Assembly: GCF_000250735.1 (NCBI RefSeq)
Contig: NZ_AHZV01000350.1
Location: 1 to 64,000, forward strand
DNA from: Anaerophaga thermohalophila str. Valhall
GTDB lineage: Bacteria > Bacteroidota > Bacteroidia > Bacteroidales > Marinilabiliaceae
Length of the DNA: 64,000 nucleotides
Direction: 5' to 3'
Under the pieces are notes generated by a model. The model saw only the letters and a program-made list of their open reading frames with translations, ran no database searches and had not been told where the DNA came from. The translations under genes were made by a program, and so were the position numbers. Shown here one piece after another: positions 17,420 through 26,448 of this stretch; the stretch's first letter is position 1; the number at the start of each line of letters is the position of its first letter.

Positions 17420-18745
17420 ATGAAAAATTTTGAAAAAGCAGATATTATATCCAAAGTTGCCTTCAACAAGAACAAAGCAAGATTTCTTCCCCGAACAGAA
17501 CAAATGAAGCTTAATGCGGCGATGAAAAATAAACTATTACGTTTTGCTTCTGAGATAGCCGCAGAAAAAGAACGTCCGCAAACCATGAAATTGATCGACG
17601 AAATGATGAACGGGATGCACGGACAGCGCGTGAAAGATCTGTATAACTACCGGAGAGAAGGCAATCATGTGATGGCATTGCTTTGTAATTCCATTCCACC
17701 TGAGGTTGTTTACGGTTTGGGCAATTTCGTACCGGTAAGCGTTTGTATGGGGGCAGGAGAAGTGGAACCCTATGCCGATGAGTTCACAAAAGGAATGTGC
17801 TCTGTTACCAGGTCAATGATCGGATTTCTTAAAACCGGAATGTGTGTATTCTTTAATCTTGCCGACCATGTTCTGGCTTCTGATATGTGCCCGACAGTTA
17901 AAAAAGCTGCCGATATTATTCCTCAGATATCCGATGAGTTTGAATTGTATTGTCTGGAGACCAATGAGAAATATGGTAAATTGAATGTAGATGTGAATGG
18001 ATTAAAGAAGTGGGTGGCTAAAATAACTGGCAGTAAGGGTTTTGATAATAAAAGACTACTCAAATATGCCCGTTTGTTTTCAGACATTCGGCATGAATAC
18101 AAAGCTATTTTTTCTTTGCGAAGGCACTCAAATCCGCCCCTTAACGGTAAAAACGGTTTGTGGATACAGCAGCTTGCTTTGGTTGAAGAACCTGAGAAAT
18201 TGCTTCATGTACTTAAAAAGCTGCGCCGGGAGCTGGAAGAGAATGTCAAAAATAATAAGGGGTACAATCCCAACGGAACGAAAAAACGGGTAATGCTGAT
18301 CTCTCCCCGTATTATGCCCCCCTTCGGTGAAATTTACCGGCTTATAGAGAAGTGTAATGCACTGATTGTTTGTGAGGAAATTGATATGGGCATTACAAAT
18401 ATCGATTATGATTTTGACCATTTTGCTGGTCTGCTTGGGGAAAATGATGCTTTTCCGGATAAGGCTTTGAAATACATTTTGGAGAGTATTGATATTACGT
18501 CAACTTCTTGTGTTGAGGAGTTTTATTTTCAAAAAATTATGAATAAGGTAAATAACTACGGTGTTGATGCAGTAATAGCCTTTTCTTTTAAAAACTGCCC
18601 TGTAATGTGGCAAAAGACAAAGAAGATTTGTAATTTGTTAGAAGAAAGCGGAATTCCTTCAAAAACAGTTCAGTCCGGTTATATGGAAATTTATGAACAG
18701 GAGGAAATATTCGTAGAAGAGATACACAACTTTTTATCACCCTAA
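17420..18745 (+). CDS. 2-hydroxyacyl-CoA dehydratase-like subunit (HgdB/BadD family)
   Basis: Belongs to the family of iron-sulfur subunits of 2-hydroxyacyl-CoA dehydratases and benzoyl-CoA reductases. Cys89 (LLCNSIPPEVVYGLGNFVPV), Cys127 (GMCSVTRSMIGF) and Cys157 (ASDMCPTVKKAAD) lie at the places where family members bind a [4Fe-4S] or double-cubane cluster. The C-terminal half has VMLISPRIMPPFGEIYRLIE and VIAFSFKNCPVMWQKTKK. Only one such subunit is seen and no activator ATPase (HgdC type) gene is in the window, so it is an orphan and may belong to the less studied double-cubane subfamily. The histidine kinase gene follows after 10 bases. Strict anaerobic or microaerobic life is suggested. 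Confidence 0.82.
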   Translation: MKNFEKADIISKVAFNKNKARFLPRTEQMKLNAAMKNKLLRFASEIAAEKERPQTMKLIDEMMNGMHGQRVKDLYNYRREGNHVMALLCNSIPPEVVYGLGNFVPVSVCMGAGEVEPYADEFTKGMCSVTRSMIGFLKTGMCVFFNLADHVLASDMCPTVKKAADIIPQISDEFELYCLETNEKYGKLNVDVNGLKKWVAKITGSKGFDNKRLLKYARLFSDIRHEYKAIFSLRRHSNPPLNGKNGLWIQQLALVEEPEKLLHVLKKLRRELEENVKNNKGYNPNGTKKRVMLISPRIMPPFGEIYRLIEKCNALIVCEEIDMGITNIDYDFDHFAGLLGENDAFPDKALKYILESIDITSTSCVEEFYFQKIMNKVNNYGVDAVIAFSFKNCPVMWQKTKKICNLLEESGIPSKTVQSGYMEIYEQEEIFVEEIHNFLSP

Positions 18746-18755
18746 AACCAATCTC

Positions 18756-20702
18756 ATGGCAACCCGGGAGCAATTAAACGAAGAGCAAAAGAAAATTCTC
18801 TATCTTGAAAAAAAACTTGCCGATGCTCAGCAAAAAGAAAAAGAACTTTTTGATATCATAGATACCCTGGATGGTCATATTTTTCGTTGCGGAAAAAATG
18901 ATAAGGGAGAATTTATTCTTTTGTTCAGCGAGGGAGAGATTGCCAGAGAGTATGGTATAAGAACAGATCAGGTAAAAGGGAAGACCGTCAGGCAGATAAT
19001 AGGAGACGAAGCTTATAGAAGAATAGAACCATACTACAAGAAGGCATTCGGTGGAGAATTTGCGGAATACAGGGAATTCTTGCTCGATAATCGCTATTTT
19101 TCAGTTAAACTGATCCCCTCTCAAATTAGAAGCGATGGAAGAATTGTGGAAGTAGTTGGTATAACACAGGACATTACTGAGGTTCGTACCTTTCAGGCTG
19201 AGACACGCAAAATGGCCGAAGTCCTTGACCGGATTATTGAATTTAACCCTTACAGTATCCAGATATTGAACCCCCGGGGACATCATGTCAGAGCAAATAA
19301 AGCCTTTTTAGAGCTTTTTAAAACAGAGCCCGATAAGGGATGGTCTATCTTTGACGATCCTCAAATAAAACAACAGGAATTTTATGATATGTTATTGCGT
19401 TCATTAAAAGGGGAGGTGGTTCAAATTCCGCCAATCTGGTACAATGCCCATCTTTCCGACCCCAAATATCCGAATAATCCGATTTGCATTGGCTCTGTTT
19501 TATTTCCGGTCTTTTTGTCAACCGGAGAACTGGAGTATATTGTACTCATGCATGAGGACATCACTGACAGAATGAAAGCACAGGAGGCACTTCAGAAAAG
19601 CGAAAAGCGGATGAAGCATTTACTGTCATCCAATCCTGCTGTTATTTACACATCAGAAGTCGAAGAACCATGGAACTGGACTTTTATCAGTGAGAATGTT
19701 ACTAATCTGACAGGGCATGACCCCGCCGACTTTCTTAGAAATGACGGATTCTGGACCAACCATATTCATCCGGAAGACCGTGAAAAGATCAAAAAGGAAA
19801 TCCCTCGTGTTTTTCGCAGCGGGCATCATATCATGGAATATCGTTTTAAATGCAAGAACGGAAAATATATCTGGGTACTTGATGAAACAAAAATTGTGTA
19901 TACCGAAAATGGCGAACCTGTTGAATTAATCGGATATTGGATTGATATTTCGAAACGTAAGAAGGCAGACAGGGAATTGGTGATTGCCAAGGAGCGGGCC
20001 GAAGAATCTGACCGTCTGAAGTCGGCTTTTCTGGCCAATATGAGCCATGAAATACGAACTCCTATGAATGGAATTATGGGATTTGCCGATTTGCTGAAGG
20101 ACCCTGATCTTTCAGAAGATGAAAGAAACGAATATATCGGTATCATCCGAAAAAGCGGGAATCGGTTACTTAACATTATTAACGACCTGATTAATATTTC
20201 AAAGATTGAATCGGGACAGATGAGCGTTAAGTATGAGGAGACCAATATTAATGAGCAGCTTGACTTTTTATTTCGTTTTTTTGAGGCCGAAACCAGACAA
20301 AAAAACCTTGAGCTTACTGTTGTAAAGTCGCTTAAAGATTCTGAGTGTGCAATAATGACAGATAAGGAAAAGGTATATGCCATATTAACCAATCTGATCA
20401 AAAATGCCATCAAGTTTACTGAGGAAGGTGCCATTCAATTCGGTTATTTCATCAGGGGAGAAAATGTTGAATTTTTTGTAAAAGACACAGGAATAGGCAT
20501 CAGTAAAGAAAATCAACACGCTATTCTCGAGCGGTTCATTCAGGTTGACAGTGGTTTCTCAAGCGGGTATGAGGGGGCCGGACTGGGACTCTCCATTTCT
20601 AAAGCCTATGTGGAGCTACTGGGCGGTAAAATTTGGATTGAGTCAGAGTTGGGTAAAGGTTCGGCTTTTTATTTCCTACTTCCCTTAAAAAAACATTTTT
20701 GA
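18756..20702 (+). CDS. Triple-PAS sensor histidine kinase
   Basis: Cytoplasmic-looking sensor kinase without membrane segments. A short coiled coil (residues 1-30) is followed by three PAS domains (about 35-140, 145-275, 285-405; the third ends with the PAC phrase GYWIDISKRKKAD), then HisKA with the phospho-accepting His431 in FLANMSHEIRTPMNGIMGF, then HATPase_c with N box TNLIKNAIKFT, G1 DTGIGIS and G2 GAGLGLSISKAYVELLGGK. No receiver domain is attached and no response regulator gene is adjacent, so its partner is unknown. It starts 10 bases after the dehydratase-like gene and is likely co-transcribed with it, which hints at redox or metabolite sensing (inference). Confidence 0.92.
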   Translation: MATREQLNEEQKKILYLEKKLADAQQKEKELFDIIDTLDGHIFRCGKNDKGEFILLFSEGEIAREYGIRTDQVKGKTVRQIIGDEAYRRIEPYYKKAFGGEFAEYREFLLDNRYFSVKLIPSQIRSDGRIVEVVGITQDITEVRTFQAETRKMAEVLDRIIEFNPYSIQILNPRGHHVRANKAFLELFKTEPDKGWSIFDDPQIKQQEFYDMLLRSLKGEVVQIPPIWYNAHLSDPKYPNNPICIGSVLFPVFLSTGELEYIVLMHEDITDRMKAQEALQKSEKRMKHLLSSNPAVIYTSEVEEPWNWTFISENVTNLTGHDPADFLRNDGFWTNHIHPEDREKIKKEIPRVFRSGHHIMEYRFKCKNGKYIWVLDETKIVYTENGEPVELIGYWIDISKRKKADRELVIAKERAEESDRLKSAFLANMSHEIRTPMNGIMGFADLLKDPDLSEDERNEYIGIIRKSGNRLLNIINDLINISKIESGQMSVKYEETNINEQLDFLFRFFEAETRQKNLELTVVKSLKDSECAIMTDKEKVYAILTNLIKNAIKFTEEGAIQFGYFIRGENVEFFVKDTGIGISKENQHAILERFIQVDSGFSSGYEGAGLGLSISKAYVELLGGKIWIESELGKGSAFYFLLPLKKHF

Positions 20703-20763
20703 GGTAGGGTAAATTCTATCTCATGCGGTATCTGTATAAACACAAACTTAAAAATTTTGAGTT

Positions 20764-21711
20764 ATGAAAAAGTTAGTTATTAGTTTGGCTTTTGGTACCG
20801 CAGTATTATTTACAGCCTGTAACGAAGATGAGGTAGTGCCGGCTACCGATTATACAACTCCGGATTTTAATGTAACCGTGGAATCGGTTGTGACAACCGA
20901 TGCAGCTGTTGAAGATGCCGTTGAATCAGCAGATTATGAGGTTGACCTGTACACGGGAACTACTACAATCATTGACGAACTGAGCGCCGATGCTCTGATG
21001 GATGATCAGCTTAAATCGGGCACTACTTTCAGGGAACAATTGCGGGAACGCTATCGGCTTGGGAATATGCCGGATGTAGCCGTTGATTGGACTGACGGTG
21101 ATTTCCCCCGCACTGTAACGCTCGATTACGGAGAGGAAACAGAGTTGATCAATGGCCGTATTCTTAGCGGAATTATAGAAATTGTTGTATCGGCTCCGAT
21201 GAATACAGAAGGGGCCGTGCGAACAGTAACTTTTACTGATTTTAGCGTCGACTCATTAATGATCAACGGAACCATTGAAAAAACTGTTATAAGTGTGACA
21301 GATGGTCGGGAAGTACATATTATCCGCGACCTGGTAATAACATTGCCTGATGGAACCGAAGTTGAGTGCTATGCCGAAATTACACGTACCTGGGAACAAG
21401 GTATGGGTACACCATTCTATTTTGCAGATGATGTAATGACAATATCCGGGTTTGGTTTATGTACAGATTCCGATGGCAATGAATATCGCCGTGAAATAAC
21501 CCGGCAATTACAGAAGCGGGGAGGCTGCCGGTTTATCGTCAGCGGTGAGGTTGTTTATTCGGCTAACGGACAAGCATTCGGAACAGTCGATTATGGCGAT
21601 GGTACCTGTGACAATAACGGAACTTTCAGGTGGGCAAACGGAGAAAAAGAATTTGTTATTGGTCAACGAATAAGAGAACGGATATCCAACCGAAATCAGT
21701 CGGGACAGTAA
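20764..21711 (+). CDS. Hypothetical lipoprotein
   Basis: Not recognised. A signal peptide with lipobox VLFTAC (Cys near residue 19) is followed by an acidic, Thr/Val/Asp-rich stretch (about residues 20-75) and a mature domain of about 230 residues rich in beta strands (VDWTDGDFPRTVTLDYGEE, NGRILSGIIEIVVSAPMN, ITRTWEQGMGTPFYFADDVM). The acidic spacer may mark surface export (lipoprotein export signals in Bacteroidota are acidic), which is inference. It is closed by its own terminator at 21723-21754, so it is separate from the sigma factor operon downstream. Confidence 0.7.
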   Translation: MKKLVISLAFGTAVLFTACNEDEVVPATDYTTPDFNVTVESVVTTDAAVEDAVESADYEVDLYTGTTTIIDELSADALMDDQLKSGTTFREQLRERYRLGNMPDVAVDWTDGDFPRTVTLDYGEETELINGRILSGIIEIVVSAPMNTEGAVRTVTFTDFSVDSLMINGTIEKTVISVTDGREVHIIRDLVITLPDGTEVECYAEITRTWEQGMGTPFYFADDVMTISGFGLCTDSDGNEYRREITRQLQKRGGCRFIVSGEVVYSANGQAFGTVDYGDGTCDNNGTFRWANGEKEFVIGQRIRERISNRNQSGQ

Positions 21712-21722
21712 GAAAGCAATAC

Positions 21723-21754
21723 GTCCGGGGCTGACATGCTCCGGACTTATTTTT
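21723..21754 (+). terminator. Rho-independent terminator
   Basis: Arms 21723-21731 and 21738-21746 form a 9-base stem with one G-U pair and a 6-base loop, followed by TTATTTTT. It lies 11 bases after the lipoprotein stop. Confidence 0.85.
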
Positions 21755-21755
21755 G

Positions 21756-21763
21756 TATCTTTG
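21756..21763 (+). promoter_or_regulatory. Candidate -7 box (TATCTTTG) of the ECF sigma operon
   Basis: Exact TAnnTTTG directly after the preceding terminator and 23 bases before the GTG start at 21787. It lies inside the longest possible reading frame (ATG at 21736), so that longer start is unlikely. Confidence 0.6.
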
Positions 21764-21786
21764 TGCTACGATCAAGATTTCTCCAG

Positions 21787-22293
21787 GTGACAAAAGAGTT
21801 TTTTAAATTTTTGTTTGATAACAATTTCGATTCCCTTCGGAATTATCTTTATTACCGGTCTGGCAATAAGGAGCTGGCCACCGATATAGCACAGGATTGC
21901 TTTCTGAAACTCTGGGAAAAACAGCCCGGGGGCGATGAAGTAGCTATTCGAAAGTTGCTCTACAAGATGGGACACGACATCTTTATCTCCAGATACCGGC
22001 ATTCCAGAGTTGAAAAAGAGTTTGCTTTTAAACAGAATTTTTCGAATGAAACATCCCGTTCACCTGAAGATGAGCTGAACTATTCGGAACTGAAAAAGAA
22101 ATATCAACAAGTATTGAACGAAATGCCTGAAAATTGGCGCGTAGTTTTTTTGATGAGTCGTACTGAAGAGTTAAAGAACCGCGAAATTGCCGAGCGACTT
22201 GGATTAAGTGTTAAAGCCGTGGAAAAACGGATGAGCAAAGCGTTACGTATGTTAAAAGATGCTTTGATGGCAGAAGAAACAAACCCCGGGTAA
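21787..22293 (+). CDS. ECF-type RNA polymerase sigma factor
   Basis: Extracytoplasmic-function sigma factor. Region 2 includes the -10 binding stretch LYYRSGNKELATDIAQDCFL and KLWEKQ; region 4 is LNEMPENWRVVFLMSRTEEL with the helix-turn-helix REIAERLGLSVKAVEKRMSK. About 168 residues from the GTG start at 21787; an in-frame ATG 51 bases earlier (21736) is rejected because a promoter box and part of the terminator lie between. It is followed by fecR-like and STN-TonB receptor genes, the standard cell-surface signalling trio in which substrate binding by the receptor releases the sigma factor. It probably activates its own operon. Confidence 0.9.
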   Translation: MTKEFFKFLFDNNFDSLRNYLYYRSGNKELATDIAQDCFLKLWEKQPGGDEVAIRKLLYKMGHDIFISRYRHSRVEKEFAFKQNFSNETSRSPEDELNYSELKKKYQQVLNEMPENWRVVFLMSRTEELKNREIAERLGLSVKAVEKRMSKALRMLKDALMAEETNPG

Positions 22294-22338
22294 TCGGGAT
22301 GAGTTTTATATCGCCTTGAACAAACAGATTTTATTCGG

Positions 22339-23202
22339 ATGAGAAGCAGTAAAAATATTGGCCGAAATGACATGGAGCAGATGCTCCGCAATCTTCCTGG
22401 TCTTGATATGACTTACCGGAAGTCGCATCAGGATGTGTGGAATGAATTATCGGAGTCCATCGATTCCGATAAAGAGGATATTCCACTGAGATATTTGTCA
22501 TCAGGAAGAATTTGGCTTTCGTTGGCTGCCTCGGTTGTCGTTCTGGTGGGAGTAATTGCTTTTATGCGGCTGTATTCAGAAGAGATTGTTGCAGTGCACG
22601 GAAAGCACCTTGCCACAACATTGCCCGATGGTTCGCAAGTAACACTCAATGCCGGTACAAGAGTGGCGTATCATCCCTTTTGGTGGATACTTGAAAGGGA
22701 AGTAACATTGGAAGGAGAAGCTTTCTTTGAAGTAGAAAAGGGGGAAAAGTTTGAAGTGATCTCCTCTCATGGTAAAACAACAGTACTGGGAACCAGTTTT
22801 AATATTTATGCCAGAAATAATCATTACCAGGTTACTTGTTATACCGGTAAAGTCAGGGTAGTTTCTCGCGTCAGCGGTCATTCGCTCGATATACTGCCCC
22901 ACGAACAGGCAAGTCTGAACAGTGACGGTTCACTTCGGCTGTCCAGACTGAAAGATGCCGGGATGCCGGTATCGTGGATGAACAACATGTTTGTTTTTAC
23001 AGCAACCCCGCTTGATCTGGTTTTCGGAGAGATTGAACGGCAATATGCGGTTGAAATAAAAATTGACAGTGAATATTCGTATCTTTATACGGGTAATTTT
23101 ACAAGGAACCAACCTGTGGAACAGGTTTTGAAAACTGTTTGCAGACCTTACGGACTAACCTTTGAAAAAACTGAAAATGGTTATTTGATTGTAAAGAAGT
23201 AA
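22339..23202 (+). CDS. FecR-family anti-sigma factor
   Basis: Inner-membrane anti-sigma protein. A cytoplasmic N-terminal part of about 55 residues is followed by one membrane helix (about 57-77, IWLSLAASVVVLVGVIAFM), a periplasmic FecR domain (HGKHLATTLPDGSQVTLNAG, GEAFFEVEKGEKFEVISSHG, GTSFNIYA) and a C-terminal DUF4974 domain (FTATPLDLVFGEIERQYAVE) that contacts the receptor's STN domain. Located 45 bases after the sigma gene and 2 bases before the receptor gene, so the trio is one operon. Confidence 0.92.
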   Translation: MRSSKNIGRNDMEQMLRNLPGLDMTYRKSHQDVWNELSESIDSDKEDIPLRYLSSGRIWLSLAASVVVLVGVIAFMRLYSEEIVAVHGKHLATTLPDGSQVTLNAGTRVAYHPFWWILEREVTLEGEAFFEVEKGEKFEVISSHGKTTVLGTSFNIYARNNHYQVTCYTGKVRVVSRVSGHSLDILPHEQASLNSDGSLRLSRLKDAGMPVSWMNNMFVFTATPLDLVFGEIERQYAVEIKIDSEYSYLYTGNFTRNQPVEQVLKTVCRPYGLTFEKTENGYLIVKK

Positions 23203-23204
23203 TT

Positions 23205-23750
23205 GTGTTACAGAAAACCGGTTTTTTACTTGTTTTTCTTTTGCTCATACCTTTTGTTCTTAAAGGCCAGCCATACGAAGTGAGCTGCAAAGAACGGCCG
23301 CTGAATAAATTGCTGGTCGAGCTTCGTGAACGTTATGATCTGCATTTTTCTTTTGATGACGGACTCCTTTCCGGGTATTCGATTACCATTGATGAGACGT
23401 TCTCATCTCCTGAAACTCTTGTTGAAGCTCTTCTTGCCGGTCTTCCGCTTAGTTATGAAATAACCGGAGAGGTGTTCGTTATTTTTCCGGTGGAGATTTC
23501 ACCCCGACGGAAGGAATATCTTGTTAAAGGTCAGGTTCTTGAAAGATCGAGTGGTGAACCGCTCCCTTTTTCTCACGTGCTTATCGACGATCATCCTTTG
23601 GTGACCGACCTGAAAGGGGCTTTCAGTTATACTACCTTCAATGATTCGTTGTTTAAAAGTAAAAGCATCCCATCTGGGGTGCTTTGTTTTGGACACAACT
23701 TTAAGCGCAGGCCGGTTTCATACACTTTATCTGACACCGTCGGTTTATGA
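23205..23750 (+). pseudogene. STN-TonB-dependent receptor, N-terminal part (frameshifted)
   Basis: First part of the receptor that completes the sigma/FecR trio. GTG start 2 bases after fecR; signal peptide (about residues 1-22, ending LKGQ), STN signalling domain (about 24-98, VSCKERPLNKLLVELRERYD) and the start of a carboxypeptidase-D-like domain (YLVKGQVLERSSGEPLPFSH). The frame should leave this reading at the AAAA run 23655-23658: removing one A joins FNDSLFK to VKASHLGC in the frame of the downstream part. Beyond that point the tail of this reading frame is spurious. The gene is either broken or mis-sequenced by one base. Confidence 0.85.
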
Positions 23751-25701
23751 TCTGCCGGAGATTGTGGTGAAGGATAACCGGGTGGAGCGTTCGGTGCAGA
23801 TGGGGGAAGCCCCGGGACTCATTAAATTGAATTCTTACATTTCAGGTTACCTGCCTGGCAATGGAGACAATGCCGTATTCAACCTGTTGCGGTTACAACC
23901 CGGAATAGTTGCTGCCGGTGAACAGCCCAACGACCTGATTATCTGGGGTAGTTATGAGGGGACAAGTCGCGTCACTTTCGACGGTTTTACAATTTGGGGT
24001 CTTAAAAATTTTAACGACAATATTAGTGCTGTAAATCCTTTTTTGGCCAAGGATGTGGAAGTATTTAAGGGTGGATATGATGCCTCAAAAGAAGATGTGG
24101 TAGGAGGTTTGGTCAGTATTACCGGTAATACCGGGCACAGGTCAAATACCGATGTTCATCTTTTTGTTAATAATCAAACCCTGAATGGTATGTTGGAGGT
24201 GCCTGTTTCACACCAATCTTCACTTGTACTGGCAACCCGGCACACCTACTATAACCTGTTTGATGAGGATGATGTGCCTCTGTCATCGGTGAACGCGTCT
24301 GAAAATTTACGTTACAGGATAGATGTTGAGCCCGATTATGCTTTCCGGGATGTCAATGCAAAATATTCATGGTTTGGAGATGACGGAAGCTTGTTCTATG
24401 TAAGCATGATGGGTGCTGCTGATAATTTTTCGTATACCGCGCGTCAGGAGCGGCAGCGTAATATTATTTTTCAGGAAACTTCTGAAGATAATAAACAAGG
24501 AGGTGCGTCTCTTTTTTGGGGAGAAAACCTGAACAATGGTGATCGCTCTCACTTGAAAATTGCCTGGTCGGCTCTTCAATCGGATTACAGCATAAGCCGC
24601 TATTTGGAGAATCTGAGGTTTAACAGAACATTTCAGGGCTTAGATAATCGTTCCAGAACAGTTGTGGGAGAAATGTCAGCCGATTATCAGTACATTTTTA
24701 CCGGGAACCGGTCTCATCAACCAGGTGCAGGGATAGCATGGATCAGGAATAATATCGATCTTAGAGAAGATTCGTCGGGCGTAGAATATTTATCTATGAC
24801 CGGGGAAGGAAACCGTTTGGCCGGTTTTGTCCAGGACAGAATTACTTTAGGCTCTGGATTTGATTTAACAGCCGGGCTTCGAATCAATCATTCTTTTTTT
24901 ACCAATTCCACTCATTTTGATCCGAGGCTCAGGGTAAAATGGGAGCATCCGGCAGGAATAAAACTGAATGCTGCATGGGGACATTACCATCAGTTTCTAA
25001 TAAAAAGCTCTTTGTTCGACGAAACAGGAAATTTTCGATATAGCTGGTCGCTGGCCGATGAAGATGAGGTGCCTGTGCTAAAATCACAGCACTGGGTGGC
25101 TGGTGCTACCTGGTCGGGGAACGAGCTGATGATTAGTCTTGACGGATATTATAAAACGGTAAACGGTTTTACCAGATATGTCCGCCTGGCCACCGGAGAT
25201 GAATCCGTTTATTCGGGCAAAGGACGGAGCTATGGGATCGATCTTTTTATCAAGAAGGATTTTAAGGGGCATACGTTCTGGACTTCTTATTCGCTTGGAA
25301 GAGCAGAGGAACTTTTTCCATACTTCCCTGAACAGGAATATCGCCGGGCACCTCATGATCAGCGTCATGAGTTGAAGTTGACGGGTCTGGTGCATTTCCT
25401 GAAAAATTTCCACTTTTCGGCAACCTTCGTTTTTGGTTCAGGCTTTCCCTTGTATGCCAATTATATCAGTGAAAAATATACAGAACCTGATTATTCAAGG
25501 CTGGATTTAGCGCTGGTTTATCGTTTTCCTTTTCAGAATTTTAAAGGGGAAGCTGGCATCTCTCTGTTAAATGCATTGGATAATTACAATGTAAAATATT
25601 CAAGTTTTGAGCGGATTCCGCTGGATCAGTTGAATACAGCTTATATCGATGCGGAGGCAGTGGAATTCACACCTCTTGTGTTTTTGAAAATGGAATTTTA
25701 G
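23659..25701 (+). pseudogene. STN-TonB-dependent receptor, plug and barrel part (frameshifted)
   Basis: Continuation of the receptor in the +1 frame (open from 23641). It has the end of the carboxypeptidase-D-like domain (VKASHLGCFVLDTTLSAGRF), the link LPEIVVKDNRVERSVQMGEA, the plug (NAVFNLLRLQPGIVAAGEQ, VEVFKGGYDAS) and a beta barrel to a C-terminal Phe (FLKMEF), the usual outer-membrane signal. The joined protein would be about 830 residues. No SusD-like partner gene is adjacent, so a siderophore, small glycan or other ligand is possible. In the receptor's natural operon the STN domain signals to the FecR protein encoded immediately upstream. Confidence 0.85.
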
Positions 25702-26075
25702 CAGATTCTTAAAAAGTATCTTCATTACGCGTTGGACGGCAGAACTTTCTTGTTGCAATTTTCTGAAAAAAACGCTTGCCATTAATAAAACAATTGTTGT
25801 AAATTGTCTTTCAATTATACATTCTCATTTATAGGATATTATCCTCAACAATTACCTGGGTTGCGGAAATATTGAACATTAAAGGGGACCCATTGATTTA
25901 ACCGGCACCGAATGCCGGTTTGACCCACTGTAGTTAATTGATGTAGTGAATATTTGAGGGCCATATATTCAATACAAACTGCATTGAAAGCTGCCGAGTT
26001 TCTTTCTGGAAAACGCTTTTCCACTTTTTTATTTTCTGGTAATCGACCTGTTTTATCGGGGGTTGTAATTTATGT

Positions 26076-26220
26076 ATGAGTGCGGTATAAAAAGCATATT
26101 TTTGTCAAAATCAAGGCGTTTTAAATTTTTGTTCCGGAGTTAACTCGTTGTTAATGAGGTTGCAAAAATTTAAAACAACACAGAGTTTGGCAACAAAGAT
26201 GCTTTTTTGAACGGGCTCAT
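26076..26220. repeat. Palindromic dispersed element, copy P2
   Basis: Near-identical to the reverse complement of 6359-6504. It starts ATGAGTGCGGTATAAAAAGC and ends in GGGCTCAT, with the inner arms GTTTTAAATTTTTG and CAAAAATTTAAAAC around GTTAACTCGTTGTTAA. Confidence 0.8.
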
Positions 26221-26240
26221 GTATGTTATGTAAATACTCT

Positions 26241-26365
26241 GTTAAGCCTTGCGATCCCTTGCAAATCAATTCTTTGCGTTTAAAGAGGTTTATTAAAATT
26301 GTAGTATATCCAATTGTCCGTTAAACTTTTGCAATATACTGTAAATCAATTGTTTGTGGCCAAAG
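26241..26365 (+). repeat. Degenerate direct repeat, about 79-base spacing
   Basis: A unit starting GTTAAGCCTTGCGAT (26241) and a unit starting GTTAAACTTTTGCAAT (about 26320) share GTAAATCAATT/GCAAATCAATT, a TTTG and AAAG in register, ending in TTAATAAAAT or TATTAAAAT. It could be an old duplication or paired binding sites upstream of the phospholipase D-like gene. Confidence 0.4.
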
Positions 26366-26448
26366 GGTATTGTTTAATAAAATGCAGATTTTCAACGATA
26401 TAAGAATCATCTTGTATCTTATATCTAAAAATCTAACGATTTATTGTT

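Larger units (their letters stand above)
25702..26448. other. Long intergenic region before the giant-gene cluster
   Basis: No gene seen on either strand. It contains a small hairpin at 25900-25920 (AACCGGCA/TGCCGGTT, no T-tract), palindromic element P2 (26076-26220) and a degenerate direct repeat (about 26241-26283 and 26320-26365). The sequence TATCTAAAAATCTAACGATT just before the phospholipase D-like gene resembles that at 32-53. No clean TAnnTTTG box was seen. Confidence 0.6.

Noticed and set aside
23655-23664. Programmed frameshifting in the TonB receptor
   Set aside because: The needed shift is +1 at a short A run and no canonical slippery site with stimulatory structure was seen; a one-base indel is simpler.
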